Shown: one piece after another, positions 58,101-63,979 of the stretch | Layout: every line of letters starts with the position of its first letter | How positions within the stretch are numbered: position 1 is the stretch's first letter | Source: Bombyx mori | Lineage: Eukaryota; Arthropoda; Insecta; Lepidoptera; Bombycidae | Assembly: GCF_030269925.1 (NCBI RefSeq) | Contig: NC_085130.1 | Coordinates: forward strand, 7,638,501-7,702,500 | Reading direction: 5' to 3' | DNA length: 64,000 nucleotides | The notes under the pieces: model-generated | What the model saw: only the letters and a program-made list of their open reading frames with translations | Told to the model about the DNA's origin: nothing | Database searches by the model: none | Position numbers and translations under genes: made by a program

Positions 58101-61100
58101 ATCTATAACACTTTAATATTCAATTTGTATATAACAATAATCCGGCCTAATACCCCAATTAACACCTTGGCTGCGGCAAGTAAAATCATAAGTTTTCTGG
58201 TGGCGGCTCGAAAAGTGCCCCAACGATATTTCCATCGGTACGTGGCAGGTCTTCTTCGATGCACCAGCATTAGGGTAGATTAAAATGCTATAACTTTGCT
58301 AAAACTGGTGGTAGAACCTCTTGTGAGTCTGCGCAAGTAGGTACCACCACGCTGCCTATTTCTGCCGTGCAGCAGTTATGCGTTTCGGTTTGAAGGGTGG
58401 GGTAGCCGTTGTAACTATACTTTTTTATATTTTTTATTTTTTTATAGCTTAGGTGGATGGACGAGCTCACAGCCCACCTGATGTTAAGTGGTTACTGGAG
58501 CCCATAAACATCTACAACGTAAATGCGCCACCCATCTTGAGATATAAGTTCTAAGGTCTCAGTATAGTTACAACGGCTACCCCACCCTTCGAACCGAAAC
58601 GCATTACTGCTTCACGGCGGATATAGGCGGGGTGGTGGTACCTACCCGTGCGGACTCCCAAGAGGTCCTACCACCAGTGATTACGCAAATTATAATTTTG
58701 CGGGTTTGATTTTTATTACACGATGTTATTCCTTCACCATGGAAGACAATCGTGAATATTTGTTGAGTACGTATTTCATTAGAAAAATTGGTACCCGCCT
58801 GCGGGATTCGAACACCGGTGCATCCTAGATACGAATGCACCGGACGTCTTATCCTTTAGGCCACGACCACTTCATAGAACCCATAGAACTTAGAGAACTT
58901 AGATTATAGAGACCATATAACTTATATCTCAAAGTGGGTGGCGCATTTACGTTGTAGATGTCAAAAAGAAATAAGTCCTTGCATATCCCTAAAACATATC
59001 TTTCATAGTTACACCTGAACAGTTTAAACATATCATTGTATTATAATCCTTCCGATTCCAGAGGGAGTCGTGTATCAAGCTGCACCAAGTCTGCGATCTG
59101 GTGAAGGACTGTGACGACGGCAGCGACGAGCAGAAGAACTGCGGTATGACACACTTCAGTTTACGGTTTATCCTAGTTTTAGAGTACTCGTAGTCGAGAG
59201 TATATAAAAAAGGAACCACTTGGTCCAGCGGGGTATTCCGGGACTCCAGCGGCTCCGTCTGGGCGGCCTAACGGGCTGCCGTACCGGGACGGCCGACGTT
59301 TCAGGGCCTTCGATTCACCTCGGAGGCTCCGTCGGCCGGGCGTCCTTGTGATGAACTGCGGCGTCTCGTTGTATTGTTGACCGCCATAACCCATTTACCT
59401 CATTCGGATTCTAACCTCGTAGGGGGTTTGGCTTACGGCCCGAAAAAAAAGAAGAAAGATCAAAATATCTATTAGGTATATATAAAAATGAACTCGAGAA
59501 CGGCTGGATCGATTTGGCTAAATTTGGTCTTGAATTATTTGTGGAAGTCCAGAGAAGGTTTAAAAAGTAGATAAATGAATGAAAATGCTCGGAATTAAAT
59601 AAAAATAACAATTTTGTTTTTCCTTTGATGTGTCCCCCGCCGGACGGATTCCTTTTGTTTGTTTTATGTTTATTTTATACAAAAATTTAGGTATTTTATT
59701 CATCGATTGAGGCACTACTTACGAAGTCTGCCGGGTCAGCTAGTTATGTTAATAAATATTGTAAGCACTGTTACGGTTCGTTTGACAAGAGCGCACGCTC
59801 GTCAAAGACAGCGAATCTTTTGTCCCTACCTAACTGGCCAGCAGCCTCTTAAGGCTTTTCTGTCTTCACCGTAACTGGTAGACGAGGTCACGGGGTCAAC
59901 CTGAGAGAATTTGCTAACAACAGCAAGAGCAGTGCTTCGCAGAATCTACCACCGGATGGGAATCGCGACCCACTGAGAAGAACCGGCGAAGAACTCAATC
60001 AATTACCTACATGGTCCAGATCTATTGAACGTCATGGTTCTATATTCTATGTAGAGTTATATTTCATTTATTCCAGATAAAATGCCGTATGGATCTTATT
60101 GTAACTTCGAACAGGACAGTTGCGGATTTGTCGACGTGCCTCAGTAAGTATCAAAATGTATTTTCTTTGTCTGGTCTGATTGCCTTAAGGTCTGAGTGTA
60201 TTCTTCTGAGTTCTTATCTCGTATTTTTATTTTATTTTTATTGCTTAGATGGGTGGACGCGCTCACAGCCCACCTGGTGTTAAGTGGTTACTAGAGTCCA
60301 TAGACATCTATAACGTAAATGCGCCACCCACCTTGAGATATGAGTTCTAAGGTATCATTATAGTTACAACGGCCGCCCCACCCTTCAAACCGAAACGCAT
60401 TACTGCTTTACGGCAGAAATAGGCGGGGAGGTGGTACCTACCGGTGCGGACTCACAATAGGTCCTACCACCAGTAATCTACCACCAGCTCCGAGAGCATT
60501 TAACTAGCAGCTGTTCTCTTTGCAGGCCGATCCTGAAATGGTCCCGCCATAGGGGACCGACTCCGACGGACAAAACCGGCCCCAACTACGACCACACTTG
60601 CGGCCCCCCAACCCAACCCAACCTCAACCCAACAAAGAAAGTTCCTCCCCTGACCCCCCCCTTCCATATGCACTGCGCCGGGTACTATTTCTTTGTGAAC
60701 ATGAACGTTACCGGCCCCAATAAAGAGAAAGCCGATTTCGCATCGACCGCCGTTATGAAGACCGTCATTTTTAACCCGCCTCCGAAGGTCCATGGGGATG
60801 TCGCGTCCAAGTATTACAACTGCTGCATGGTAAGTAACGCCCAAAAGGTTCTCGAGTGGCGACCGCAGCCGGAAGACGTAGGATGGGTCTCCCACGAGAT
60901 GGGCAGACTACTTGATGCAAGCACCGCGGTACTAGTCATTGTGGTGAGTTTTGGGGGAGACCTATGTCCAGCAGTGGACGTCTGTGAGCTCTAGAACTGG
61001 ACACTTACAACATTTGGATCCATTCAAGAATAAGAAGTGTATGGTATATAAGAAGTGTTGGATTTGCCTAATTACTGGTATTTGCGTCTTGTGAGACCCC

Positions 61101-63979
61101 AGGAGTGGGTACCACCGTCCTACCTATTTCTGCCGTGAAGCAGTAATACATTTCGGTTTGAAAGGCGGGATAGCCGATGCGATATGGAATAAAGATTTCG
61201 AATTCATGCTTCAAGACAGCGGCAATTACGTTTTCGATATTGATGGGCTCCGGTAACCACTTGACACCGGGAGGGTCGTCAGCTCGTTCATCTATATAAG
61301 CATAAAAAAGGTTGAAGAACACTTCTATGCCCTCGTAAGGCCAATCTGAAGATTACCTGAAAATTTCATTGATATTGGTCGAGCCATTACGGAATCTATA
61401 AAGAACATTGACTTTTATTATTATACTAGCTGTACACCCGTCCTCTTCGCTGGGCATTTAAAATTAACATTAGTATTTCTCACCCCTACAAAGATTCTCA
61501 TCATTAACGCCCCCGCAACTGGTGTAGGGAGTCCACCACTCACATAAATATTAGCCTATCCATTATGTAATGTATAAAATTTTCTACATGGGTTTCAAGT
61601 CAATCGGATGCATGTTTCAGTAGTTATAACGGAACGTCCGTAAAAACCACTGTAGATTTATATATTAGTATAGATAGATTACAATTCATTTTAACAGGTA
61701 AGGTTTTACTACCAGCAAAACGGACGTAACTATGGCTCTTTAAGCGTGGACGTGGTAGAGCTGACAGCCAGAGGGAACATCAGCACTTCAGTTTGGTTCT
61801 CCACTAAGGACAAAGGCGAGAACTGGTACAGAGCTTCCATCTTCCTTCCTAACGTAACTAGGAGGTGAGTGCGACAGGATCTTTACTTTTTTTATTTATT
61901 GCATACATGGGATGACGAGCTCACAGCCCACCTGGTATTAAGGGTTAACAAAGCCCATAGACATTTTTTTTTTGGTGCAATTTTTCCTTATTAGAAAAGG
62001 CAAGGGGATCTAAGCTCTACAACGTAAATGCCGCCAGCCATCTTGAGATATGAGTTCTAAGGTTTCAGTATAATACAACGGCTGCCCCGCCCTTCAAACC
62101 GAAACGCATTACTGCGGACGTGCGGACTCTCAATACGTCCTACCACCACTAATTACGCAAACTATAATTTTTCGGGTTTCATATTTATTACACGATGTTA
62201 TTCCTTCACCGTGGAAGTCAATCGTGAACATTTGTTGAGTATGTATTTCATTAGAAAAATTGGTACCCGCCTGCGGGATTCGAACCCCGGTGCATCGCTA
62301 GATACGAATGCATCGGACGTTTTATCCTTTGGGCCATGACGACTCACTCTTATTGGTACGAGTAAATGATCTACCAGGGCTTAAGCCGTAATCGAAGCTC
62401 ATAGCTTTCCCAACGTGAATGCTGCCCAAACCTTTTAGAAAATAACATACGACTGGATAGGCCGAATGGACGGACTTGCATTTGGCAGGAACTTTTCCCC
62501 CTATCTATTCGCGGGTAGCCTAAGGAGCTAGGTGAGCTCACGGGCTGACCTGAGAGATTACTACTCATATTTCTAGCTCACAATAATTCCAGTAAAACTT
62601 TATGGTTTAATTCCACTAACTGATCGAAATAGCGGTCCTCAATCCTCAAACGCGATTCGGTTCCAGATATTACCTCCAGTTCAAGACCCGTATGGGGATG
62701 CGGATCTATTCGGATTCCGCCATCGACGACTTCTCGATGTCGCCGGAGTGCTTCGGTCTGAACGTGGACCCGGAGGAACTGGGAGACTACAACTATTACG
62801 ATCCGGTTTTCGACGAGAAGACCACGCCGCATAAAGATTTCACCGGTCGGGTCTGTGAGTATCCTCGACACGTTGACCTTTAGAGACCTTTTGGGTCATG
62901 ACCTTTAATATTTCGCTCGGCCTTTTTTTATATACAGCTGGTATCTACAGTGTTCACTAGTGTACTTGCAAGGACGTTGTGTTCGCGCAGAATCATGCTT
63001 TTGGCTGGTCAGTGCACAATCCGTAACTCCAAGATTTTCGAAAAAAAAGCGCTTTTAAAACTTCAGCTTAAAAACATATATAAATATCAATGCTAAATTG
63101 ACAGCAAAATCATTTTAGTTAAATGATTATTTATAAATGTTATTAACTTATTAACAACGTTACACGTGCGCGCGCCAAGATACAGCCGTTGTAACTATAC
63201 TGAGACCTTAGAACTTATATCTCAAGGTGTGTGGCGCATTTACGTTGTAGATGTCTATGGGTTCCAGTAACCACTTAACACCAGGTGGGCTGTGAGTTCG
63301 TCCACACATCTAGGCAATAAAAAAAAATTAAAAAAAAAAGATACGTCCGTACAGGTCGATATCTAATAGTTATAATCAAACTGGACAATAGTCTCCATTC
63401 CGTCGCCCCGCGCTTTATACTCATTAATACAGGTCGATCTATCGACGGTTCGCACTCAAAGGATTAAAGTACCTTAACCAGATTTTTCCGTTGAAACCGT
63501 TGACTTTGTTAATTTCACACAGAGATTTATTCTGTATATGCCTTAATACCGAGATATTTCTCCACTTCACCGTTTTGGAATAATCAATCAGTCATTTGTA
63601 ATGAAATCAGCTTAAAAACAATTACTTCATCCGAGATTTCCATTACCGACAGCTATCAGGTGTCATAGACGACAATCTAAATGCTGACCACCTTGAAATA
63701 GCTACCCTATACAAAAACTAGTGGTAGCAGAGTATACTGTTAGCCTAGTTCCGCCCTTGAGTCTGGAGGAGTCTGGTACGGTCTAGACTCTCTGGTCTGA
63801 GAAGCTCTGGTTTCCTCAGATTACAGGTTCACGCCGTGCGGCGCGTCCGGTCGGTACGGACCCAACCAGACCATGTGCGACGCGGCCTACAACAACACGC
63901 CGGTCGATGTTAATGTCCTCCACACCCATCCGTACACCGGCGTCCAAGTCTGGGAGGTTCCCGAGGAGGGGCTATACAC
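36521..63979 (+). CDS. Alk: Alk receptor tyrosine kinase, extracellular part (exons 1-10; continues past the window)
   Basis: ALK is the cell-surface receptor tyrosine kinase activated by Jelly belly in flies. Ten exons join in phase to 660 residues: signal peptide 1-18, an acidic/basic linker, MAM1 from about C141 to C316, an LDLa module C327-C365 (CDLVKDCDDGSDEQKNC), MAM2 from about C374 to past 560, and the start of the glycine-rich domain at about 609 (FTPCGASGRYGP, GVQVWEVPEEGLYT). MAM-LDLa-MAM-Gly-rich is unique to ALK receptors. ATG 36521 (context ACTAATGG) precedes a clear hydrophobic core, LIIFLAIVALAAG. Transmembrane and kinase parts lie to the right. Intron 1 spans 18.3 kb. Confidence 0.93.
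37382..38715. mobile_element. Non-autonomous DNA transposon, copy 2 (8-bp target duplication)
   Basis: A 1334-bp element from CATAGACCTATATAGTAGGG to CCTACTTCATTG, flanked by GTAATAAT at 37374-37381 and 38716-38723. It is the longer relative of 23094-24233, with about 194 bp extra near 37790-37980. The 98-codon frame inside has no recognised domain. It lies 260 bp after Alk exon 1. Confidence 0.88.
38724..39300. other. Alk intron 1, no feature
   Basis: AT-rich. An AATAATGATTGAATACA stretch occurs twice, near 38845 and 39125, suggesting an old short duplication. Nothing else was recognised. Confidence 0.35.
39310..39485 (-). pseudogene. Decayed RTE-type reverse transcriptase C terminus
   Basis: The antisense frame reads GTGRPMTRWTDDIVKIRR, then QTWMGMVTEHYG and KLDIAQQWVSKD before a stop. 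It is the usual C-terminal end of RTE-like moth retrotransposons, truncated upstream. Confidence 0.65.
39640..39905 (-). repeat. Bm1 SINE, antisense, internal deletion
   Basis: Bm1 body with CACCCGGTGTTAAGTGG and a shortened middle, followed by the head-proximal GGGTTTAATTTTTATTACAC and GATGTTATTCCTTCACC. Confidence 0.8.
40103..40322. repeat. Helitron-like moth repeat
   Basis: Begins at ACTAGCGACCCGCCCTCGC and contains TTTTTCAAATCGGTCCAGTA, repeated AAAC and a TATAATATTAGTATAGAT edge, the same edge as at 56828. Confidence 0.5.
40516..41215. repeat. Transib left terminal inverted repeat
   Basis: Starts GGGTCGATACTATG and matches the reverse complement of the right arm almost base for base out to GTATAAAATGACCATG. 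The inner part is packed with ATTAGTTAA and TTAACATTAG motifs that may bind transposase. Confidence 0.85.
41466..43650 (-). CDS. Transib transposase (RAG1-related), two exons
   Basis: 698 residues from ATG 43650: exon 43650-42258, an 88-bp intron (GTAAAT...TTTTTTGCAG) and exon 42169-41466. It cuts and joins the element ends by DDE chemistry. Putative catalytic residues are D303 (KWGFDGASSQSNYKQ), D403 (MTMIDGK) and E612 (EEAAEARNKDF). A RAG1-like zinc site is C418/C421 (CDIC) with H585/H590 (HKLLVH). Other family blocks are ENDRPSSTFYCRPI, LHAWIRCMECLLHI, GTTNDGNTARRFF and GKLSEEAAEARN. Splicing restores the family pattern LLHI-AYRLDFKKW. There is no RAG2 partner. The reading frame appears intact. 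Confidence 0.95.
42170..42257 (-). other. Intron of the Transib transposase
   Basis: Minus-strand GTAAATAC donor and TTTTTTTGCAG acceptor, 88 bp, phase 1. Without its removal the frame ends 14 codons after LLHI. Confidence 0.88.
43727..44504. repeat. Transib right terminal inverted repeat
   Basis: Complement of the left arm, ending ATCGACCCACTGTG. It carries roughly 80 bp more than the left arm near 43790-43890, itself made of palindromic CCTCATTAACTAATG units. Confidence 0.85.
44565..44790. repeat. Helitron-like moth repeat
   Basis: Shares AATATATAAATCTACAGTGG and ATCCGATTGACTTGAAAC with 61425-61676 in opposite orientation, and ends at GTACGACTAGT. Confidence 0.5.
45127..45355 (+). repeat. 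tRNA-derived SINE distinct from Bm1
   Basis: The head has TCTGGTGTAGTGGTAAGTG (A box) and GCGGGTTCGAATCCCGCC (B box). The body contains ATTAAATATATGTGTATAA and CTTATCACGGGACCAG and ends GGCGTGATTGTTAGTAATA. It resembles a SINE common across moths. Confidence 0.75.
45360..45536 (+). repeat. (TTTA/TTA)n tail of the SINE
   Basis: About 175 bp of TTTATTTATTA units directly after the SINE. The two 60-odd-codon frames here (YLFIIYLL repeats) are low complexity, not genes. Confidence 0.9.
45893..46476. mobile_element. Hairpin MITE family H, split by a family B retroposon
   Basis: The left part 45893-46030 runs to AAAAACTCGC; the right part resumes at 46455 with AAAAACTCGCACTAAGCACA. The intervening 424 bp is a retroposon. 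Confidence 0.8.
46031..46454 (-). mobile_element. Retroposon family B, full copy nested in a MITE
   Basis: Antisense, starting with its T-rich tail complement and ending TTTATCGAAGTGG. It is flanked by AAAAACTCGC at 46021-46030 and 46455-46464. It is closely similar to 20007-20437. Confidence 0.82.
46806..47020 (+). repeat. Retroposon family B, 5'-truncated
   Basis: Sense copy from CTCAGACACAGCCCACTGAG to AGGTAGG and about 20 A residues. Confidence 0.8.
47399..47510. repeat. Hairpin MITE family H, partial
   Basis: Left arm with TGCGAGTTTTTATACGTTC, GATAGCGTAAAAGTTAACTC and GTTTACCGCTAGGGGCACTG. The right arm is missing. Confidence 0.7.
47585..47865 (-). pseudogene. Decayed non-LTR reverse transcriptase C terminus
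   Basis: The antisense frame reads KKLRSARLGWYGHVMRRNEN, VVKRVLTMNVEGFRGRGRPK, then a stop, then MDCVKDDMGRRGVSEEMVYD. These are family blocks of a moth RTE-like element with at least one internal stop. Confidence 0.7.
48090..48342 (+). repeat. Bm1 SINE
   Basis: Sense body from CTGGTGGTAGAACGTCTTG to CTAAGCAATAAAAAAAAAA. Confidence 0.9.
48489..48735 (-). repeat. Retroposon family B, longer variant
   Basis: Antisense copy with a T run at the left, CCAGTTTCACCAGGACAGG and GGCGAGAAACTCAGCGGGC. It pairs with the variant at 19285-19690. Confidence 0.7.
49075..49292 (+). repeat. Bm1 SINE, 5' piece of a split copy
   Basis: Sense body from CTGGTGGTAGGACCTCTTG to GAGCTCGTCCAC. Its 3' end (CCATCTAAGCAATAAAAAA) resumes at 54055-54082, across the jockey insertion. 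Confidence 0.88.
49434..51989 (-). CDS. Jockey ORF2: endonuclease and reverse transcriptase with two internal gaps
   Basis: 851 residues from ATG 51989. The endonuclease is at 1-220 (IATWNINGL, LISETHL, GGDWNCKN, SVSDHTPVIA). Reverse transcriptase has FDLITGEVLKKL, AFIDIKQAFDKVWHKG (553), ASVPQGSVFGPV and catalytic YADD (633-636). Compared with jockey relatives, the segment carrying the FGFR-type block is absent between about 529 and 530, and a short segment after GPVL is absent near 622. Both losses keep the frame open but probably inactivate the enzyme. The C terminus (RLKRWQILDLDQRY) is of jockey type. Confidence 0.88.
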   Translation of the reverse strand: MFSLRIATWNINGLAPNKQELEILLKLNKIDVALISETHLNDNRTILIDNYSVYNTNHPDGTSHGGTAVLIKNNIRHNVHSAFREEWLQATTITINEKFGPINISAIYCPPKHNPKQDMFNKFFNTLGNKFISGGDWNCKNTFWGSRLTTTKGRELKKSADDCKLTILGTGEPTYWPTDTNRLPDLVDFFIIKGLSYVYFEVESSLDSVSDHTPVIATFSISPIQKEQKEVLYNYKTDWNSFSDYLEEEIKLSVKLKTEEDIDEATFYITNLIQVAAWHSTPKLSDHTVSNNIPMEIRHKLQVKRKLRRQLHMTRSDTDRKEFNKISRELKELINESVNSAFHHKISGLSAYKKDNYSLWKITKNFKKPKSHIPPMRKSPTDPWAKSTTEKAELFANYLYEIFAPNLSPMEDYEKEVDVMINSDQQLSLPLKSVTPRELTQCIQSLKNKKAPGFDLITGEVLKKLPKKVIIFLTMLFNAILRVHYYPKLWKIAQVCMVIKPGKPASDPSSYKPISLLPVLSKVFETVFLVEQVHRVVHKIRQSLEKKEYCSAAFIDIKQAFDKVWHKGLLYKLKTLLPNSFFMLLRSYLKHRKFQVKFGEDCSKLYNINASVPQGSVFGPVLPQSQDVVTATYADDTACLASDIDPHNASLQLQVQLDKVDAWLQRWRLKPSVTKSTQVTFTLRKGVCVPVYMEGKALPNADSVKYLGLHHIKAKKREANLQFLSLNWLLGRRSPLSLSNKLLVYKAIIKPVWTYGIELWGSASNSNIEILQRFQNIALRTISNAHWFVRNSEIHEYLEMPTVREEVNKNSKRYKERLNEHSNELARCLLDTTGDGKRLKRWQILDLDQRY
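51989..53473 (-). CDS. Jockey ORF1: gag-like zinc-knuckle protein
   Basis: 494 residues from ATG 53473. It has a charged N terminus, a conserved region at about 95-230 (PPIILYGIEDL, HTFTRKDQKCMRIVIKHLHF, as in the PRE_C2HC domain), then zinc knuckles (CTRCQQYGHSKNYC, CVKCAGPHKTTLC, CILCSGSHPASYKGC), and a hydrophobic heptad-like C terminus. The stop TAA overlaps the ORF2 start in TAATG. The true N terminus may be the upstream frame at 53430-53702. Confidence 0.88.
   Translation of the reverse strand: MTNNNKNEQENNVTDLHNPNIPWKRMPNQKRNRSPEENSLSKSNEAKRLHTRNQLISQNRDITESTSRQSPEIETSNRYSILDVEADDSALQKKTPKPPPIILYGIEDLAKLTELIEQVLEKNDYTFKVSSKDQLIISSATIDKYKILIEHIRARGLIGHTFTRKDQKCMRIVIKHLHFSTPKDAIIDAIEKTGNKVQGEIVTARKPGTKEPLNTFFVNVASHENNKHVKDIKFIYHQKVKIEDPKRKTTIVQCTRCQQYGHSKNYCMRPYRCVKCAGPHKTTLCTIDKNTPAVCILCSGSHPASYKGCMVYKEILTRKKMANKPNTKYKINSLATKDPTVYNDTQIETEKERKVKTTKQHATVQESLKQYSEVVKKGLENSSLKNHTYDPIKYKKDTQDHQTSWPLDTSTETQRSNTYINRHQPRTQKPMTKYNHDNMSQRTQLKKIDSDNDTREQILMLEKVITRQSERIDQLITQLNTMMNLIITLVSKAP
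53430..53702 (-). CDS. Probable out-of-frame N terminus of jockey ORF1
   Basis: 90 codons from ATG 53702, including PGLLNRQRSASLGDARELIK, which looks like the N-terminal part of jockey ORF1. It overlaps the start of the 494-residue frame, so one indel, or a programmed shift in the CAACAACAAAAACG stretch, separates the two. Confidence 0.5.
   Translation of the reverse strand: MEARLKEKLPQEGTGDAGESVPELSSGCPAYSGGGKVVLSVEKPTKTLTQQLFHPGLLNRQRSASLGDARELIKKHNDKQQQKRAGKQCD
53703..54054 (-). other. Jockey 5' leader
   Basis: Untranslated leader starting at a G run and GAGTCGGTGATAAGTATTAG on the minus strand. Jockey-type elements carry an internal promoter here; no motif was verified. Confidence 0.5.
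54055..54082 (+). repeat. Bm1 SINE, 3' piece of the split copy
   Basis: CGTCCACCCATCTAAGCAAT followed by A residues. It completes the SINE that begins at 49075. Confidence 0.85.
54105..54168. repeat. Hairpin MITE family H fragment
   Basis: Right arm with GAGTTAACTTTTACGCTATC and AAAATTCGCACGAAGCACAC. Confidence 0.7.
54775..55245. repeat. Helitron-like moth repeat, composite
   Basis: Contains AAACTACGCAACGGATTTTG, TAGTGGAGAAATCAATAATA and the CGAGGGCGGGTCGCTAGT edge, the reverse of the edge at 40103. Confidence 0.45.
55259..55366. repeat. AT-rich imperfect palindrome before Alk exon 2
   Basis: CTACGAATAAATAATAATA and AATAATATTTATTCGTAG face each other across AATAAT repeats. It ends about 75 bp before the exon 2 acceptor. 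Confidence 0.6.
55440..55528 (+). CDS. Alk: Alk exon 2 (MAM1)
   Basis: The acceptor is TTTTCAG before 55440 and the donor AAG/GTCAGT. It encodes GHFLYLAVDPTMENMVVKSP and then FRGLWEFCK; the Cys matches the central MAM cysteine. It enters at phase 1 and leaves at phase 0. Confidence 0.85.
55716..55830 (+). repeat. Non-LTR retrotransposon tail A, 3' end
   Basis: GTAGGCAGCGGCTTGGCTCT, CTGAAGTCCATGGGCGACGG and GTCAGGTGGGCCGTATGC are the sense form of 22000-22120. Confidence 0.7.
56103..56425 (+). repeat. Two tandem fragments of retroposon family B
   Basis: First copy 56103-56293 with GGATCTTCTCAATGGGTCGC and a terminal A run. A second, more diverged tail at 56300-56425 has GTGCTAGGG-like text and TTGAGCCCGTGAGCTCACC. 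Confidence 0.65.
56512..56828. repeat. Lep1-like Helitron repeat
   Basis: Starts CTAGCTTTTGCCCGCGACTC and contains TAGTTACTTTGGCATAACGC and CTATCTAACACTGAAATAAT. It is of a widespread lepidopteran type. Confidence 0.6.
56900..57018 (+). CDS. Alk: Alk exon 3 (MAM1)
   Basis: The acceptor is CCAACAG and the donor GAGAA/GTAAGG. It encodes FEALLHQRMMQNASIRLISE and then EVQWILQEVAGNNAE. It carries two nucleotides over; the next exon completes Asn. Confidence 0.9.
57050..57840. other. Alk intron 3
   Basis: Unique-looking intron with a GC-rich island at 57130-57370 that I could not assign. Antisense frames near its 3' end are shadows of exon 4. Confidence 0.4.
57849..58053 (+). CDS. Alk: Alk exon 4 (end of MAM1, start of LDLa)
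   Basis: The acceptor is CTCAACAG and the donor AAC/GTAAGA. It encodes WYPMRFMIGKVQQEVRIIIE, HIAIDNIRMIDCVPEPP (the typical MAM closing motif) and GECNPGQLKCKIMN, the first LDLa cysteines. Confidence 0.93.
58304..58421 (+). repeat. Bm1 SINE, 3'-truncated
   Basis: Sense CTGGTGGTAGAACCTCTTG to GTTGTAACTATAC, abutting the next, antisense copy. Confidence 0.85.
58433..58873 (-). repeat. Bm1 SINE, full length with tRNA-like head
   Basis: Antisense copy from the T-rich tail through the body to GCGGGATTCGAACACCGG (B box) and GTCTTATCCTTTAGGCCACG (A box). It is the best full-length example in the window, about 440 bp. Confidence 0.88.
58897..58962 (+). repeat. Bm1 SINE fragment
   Basis: AACTTATATCTCAAAGTGGG and TTTACGTTGTAGATGTC only. 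Confidence 0.75.
59062..59143 (+). CDS. Alk: Alk exon 5 (LDLa)
   Basis: The acceptor is GATTCCAG and the donor TGCG/GTATGA. It encodes RESCIKLHQVCDLVKDC and DDGSDEQKNC, with the calcium-binding DxxxDCxDGSDE pattern of LDL receptor class A modules. Confidence 0.93.
59219..59440. repeat. GC-rich repeat C
   Basis: Shares CGGGGTATTCCGGG, GGGCCTTCGATTCACCTC and GGCTCCGTC with 11380-11600. The parent element is not recognised. Confidence 0.55.
59820..60010 (-). repeat. Retroposon family B fragment
   Basis: Antisense piece with CAAGAGCAGTGCTTCGCAGA and GCGACCCACTGAGAAGAACC. It ends shortly before Alk exon 6. Confidence 0.65.
60077..60143 (+). CDS. Alk: Alk exon 6 (start of MAM2)
   Basis: The acceptor is ATTCCAG and the donor CTCA/GTAAGT. 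It encodes DKMPYGSYCNFEQDSCGFVD, with the CNFE opening of a MAM domain. Confidence 0.92.
60232..60474 (-). repeat. Bm1 SINE, antisense
   Basis: From TTTTATTGCTTAGATGGG to CCTACCACCAGTAAT, within the 382-bp intron between Alk exons 6 and 7; it makes up most of that intron. Confidence 0.9.
60526..60829 (+). CDS. Alk: Alk exon 7 (MAM2)
   Basis: The acceptor is CTTTGCAG and the donor CATG/GTAAGT. It encodes ILKWSRHRGPTPTDKTGPNY, then a Pro/Asn/Thr-rich loop at about 412-437, then GYYFFVNMNVTGPNKEKADF and VHGDVASKYYNCCM. The loop codes on long C runs and is longer than I expect for the family. Confidence 0.92.
60836..61000 (+). pseudogene. Decayed RTE-type reverse transcriptase tail
   Basis: QKVLEWRPQPEDVGW and, in another frame, GETYVQQWTSV are end-of-protein motifs of RTE-like elements. 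They are broken by shifts. It directly follows the Alk exon 7 donor. Confidence 0.5.
61074..61310 (+). repeat. Bm1 SINE, diverged
   Basis: Sense body from CTGGTATTTGCGTCTTGTG to TATATAAGCATAAAAAAGG. Confidence 0.8.
61425..61676. repeat. Helitron-like moth repeat
   Basis: Begins ACTAGCTGTACACCCGTCC and has GTTTCAAGTCAATCGGATGC and CCACTGTAGATTTATATATT. It is an inverted copy of 44565-44790 and stops just before Alk exon 8. Confidence 0.5.
61698..61864 (+). CDS. Alk: Alk exon 8 (MAM2)
   Basis: The acceptor is TTTTAACAG and the donor GGAG/GTGAGT. It encodes VRFYYQQNGRNYGSLSVDVV, then STSVWFSTKDKGENWYRASI and FLPNVTR. Aromatic residues are in typical MAM positions. Confidence 0.93.
61890..62347 (-). 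repeat. Bm1 SINE, antisense, with head and small insertion
   Basis: The body starts TTATTGCATACATGGG. A roughly 50-bp foreign stretch lies near 61965-62015. The head ends GCGGGATTCGAACCCCGG and TTTTATCCTTTGGGCCATG. Confidence 0.8.
62667..62854 (+). CDS. Alk: Alk exon 9 (end of MAM2 and linker)
   Basis: The acceptor is GGTTCCAG and the donor GTCT/GTGAGT. It encodes YYLQFKTRMGMRIYSDSAID, DFSMSPECFGLNV and an acidic linker rich in Asp, Glu and Tyr. Confidence 0.93.
63186..63325 (+). repeat. Bm1 SINE, 3' part
   Basis: CCGTTGTAACTATACTGAG to CTAGGCAATAAAAAAAA. Confidence 0.88.
63326..63819. other. Alk intron 9, 3' part
   Basis: No recognised repeat. It ends with the pyrimidine-rich GGTTTCCTCAG acceptor of exon 10. 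Confidence 0.4.
63820..63979 (+). CDS. Alk: Alk exon 10 (start of glycine-rich domain)
   Basis: Encodes YRFTPCGASGRYGPNQTMCD, then AYNNTPVDVNVLHTHPYTGV and QVWEVPEEGLYT, matching the segment that opens the ligand-binding glycine-rich region of ALK/LTK receptors. The donor is ACAC/GTGAGT. The next exons lie beyond the window. Confidence 0.94.

Noticed and set aside
58800..58873. Possible antisense tRNA gene
   Set aside because: It is the head of a Bm1 SINE; the same head recurs with the same body at 18222, 22128 and 61890.
60500..60895. 131-codon antisense frame
   Set aside because: Reverse of Alk exon 7; glycine and valine richness comes from the C-rich coding strand.
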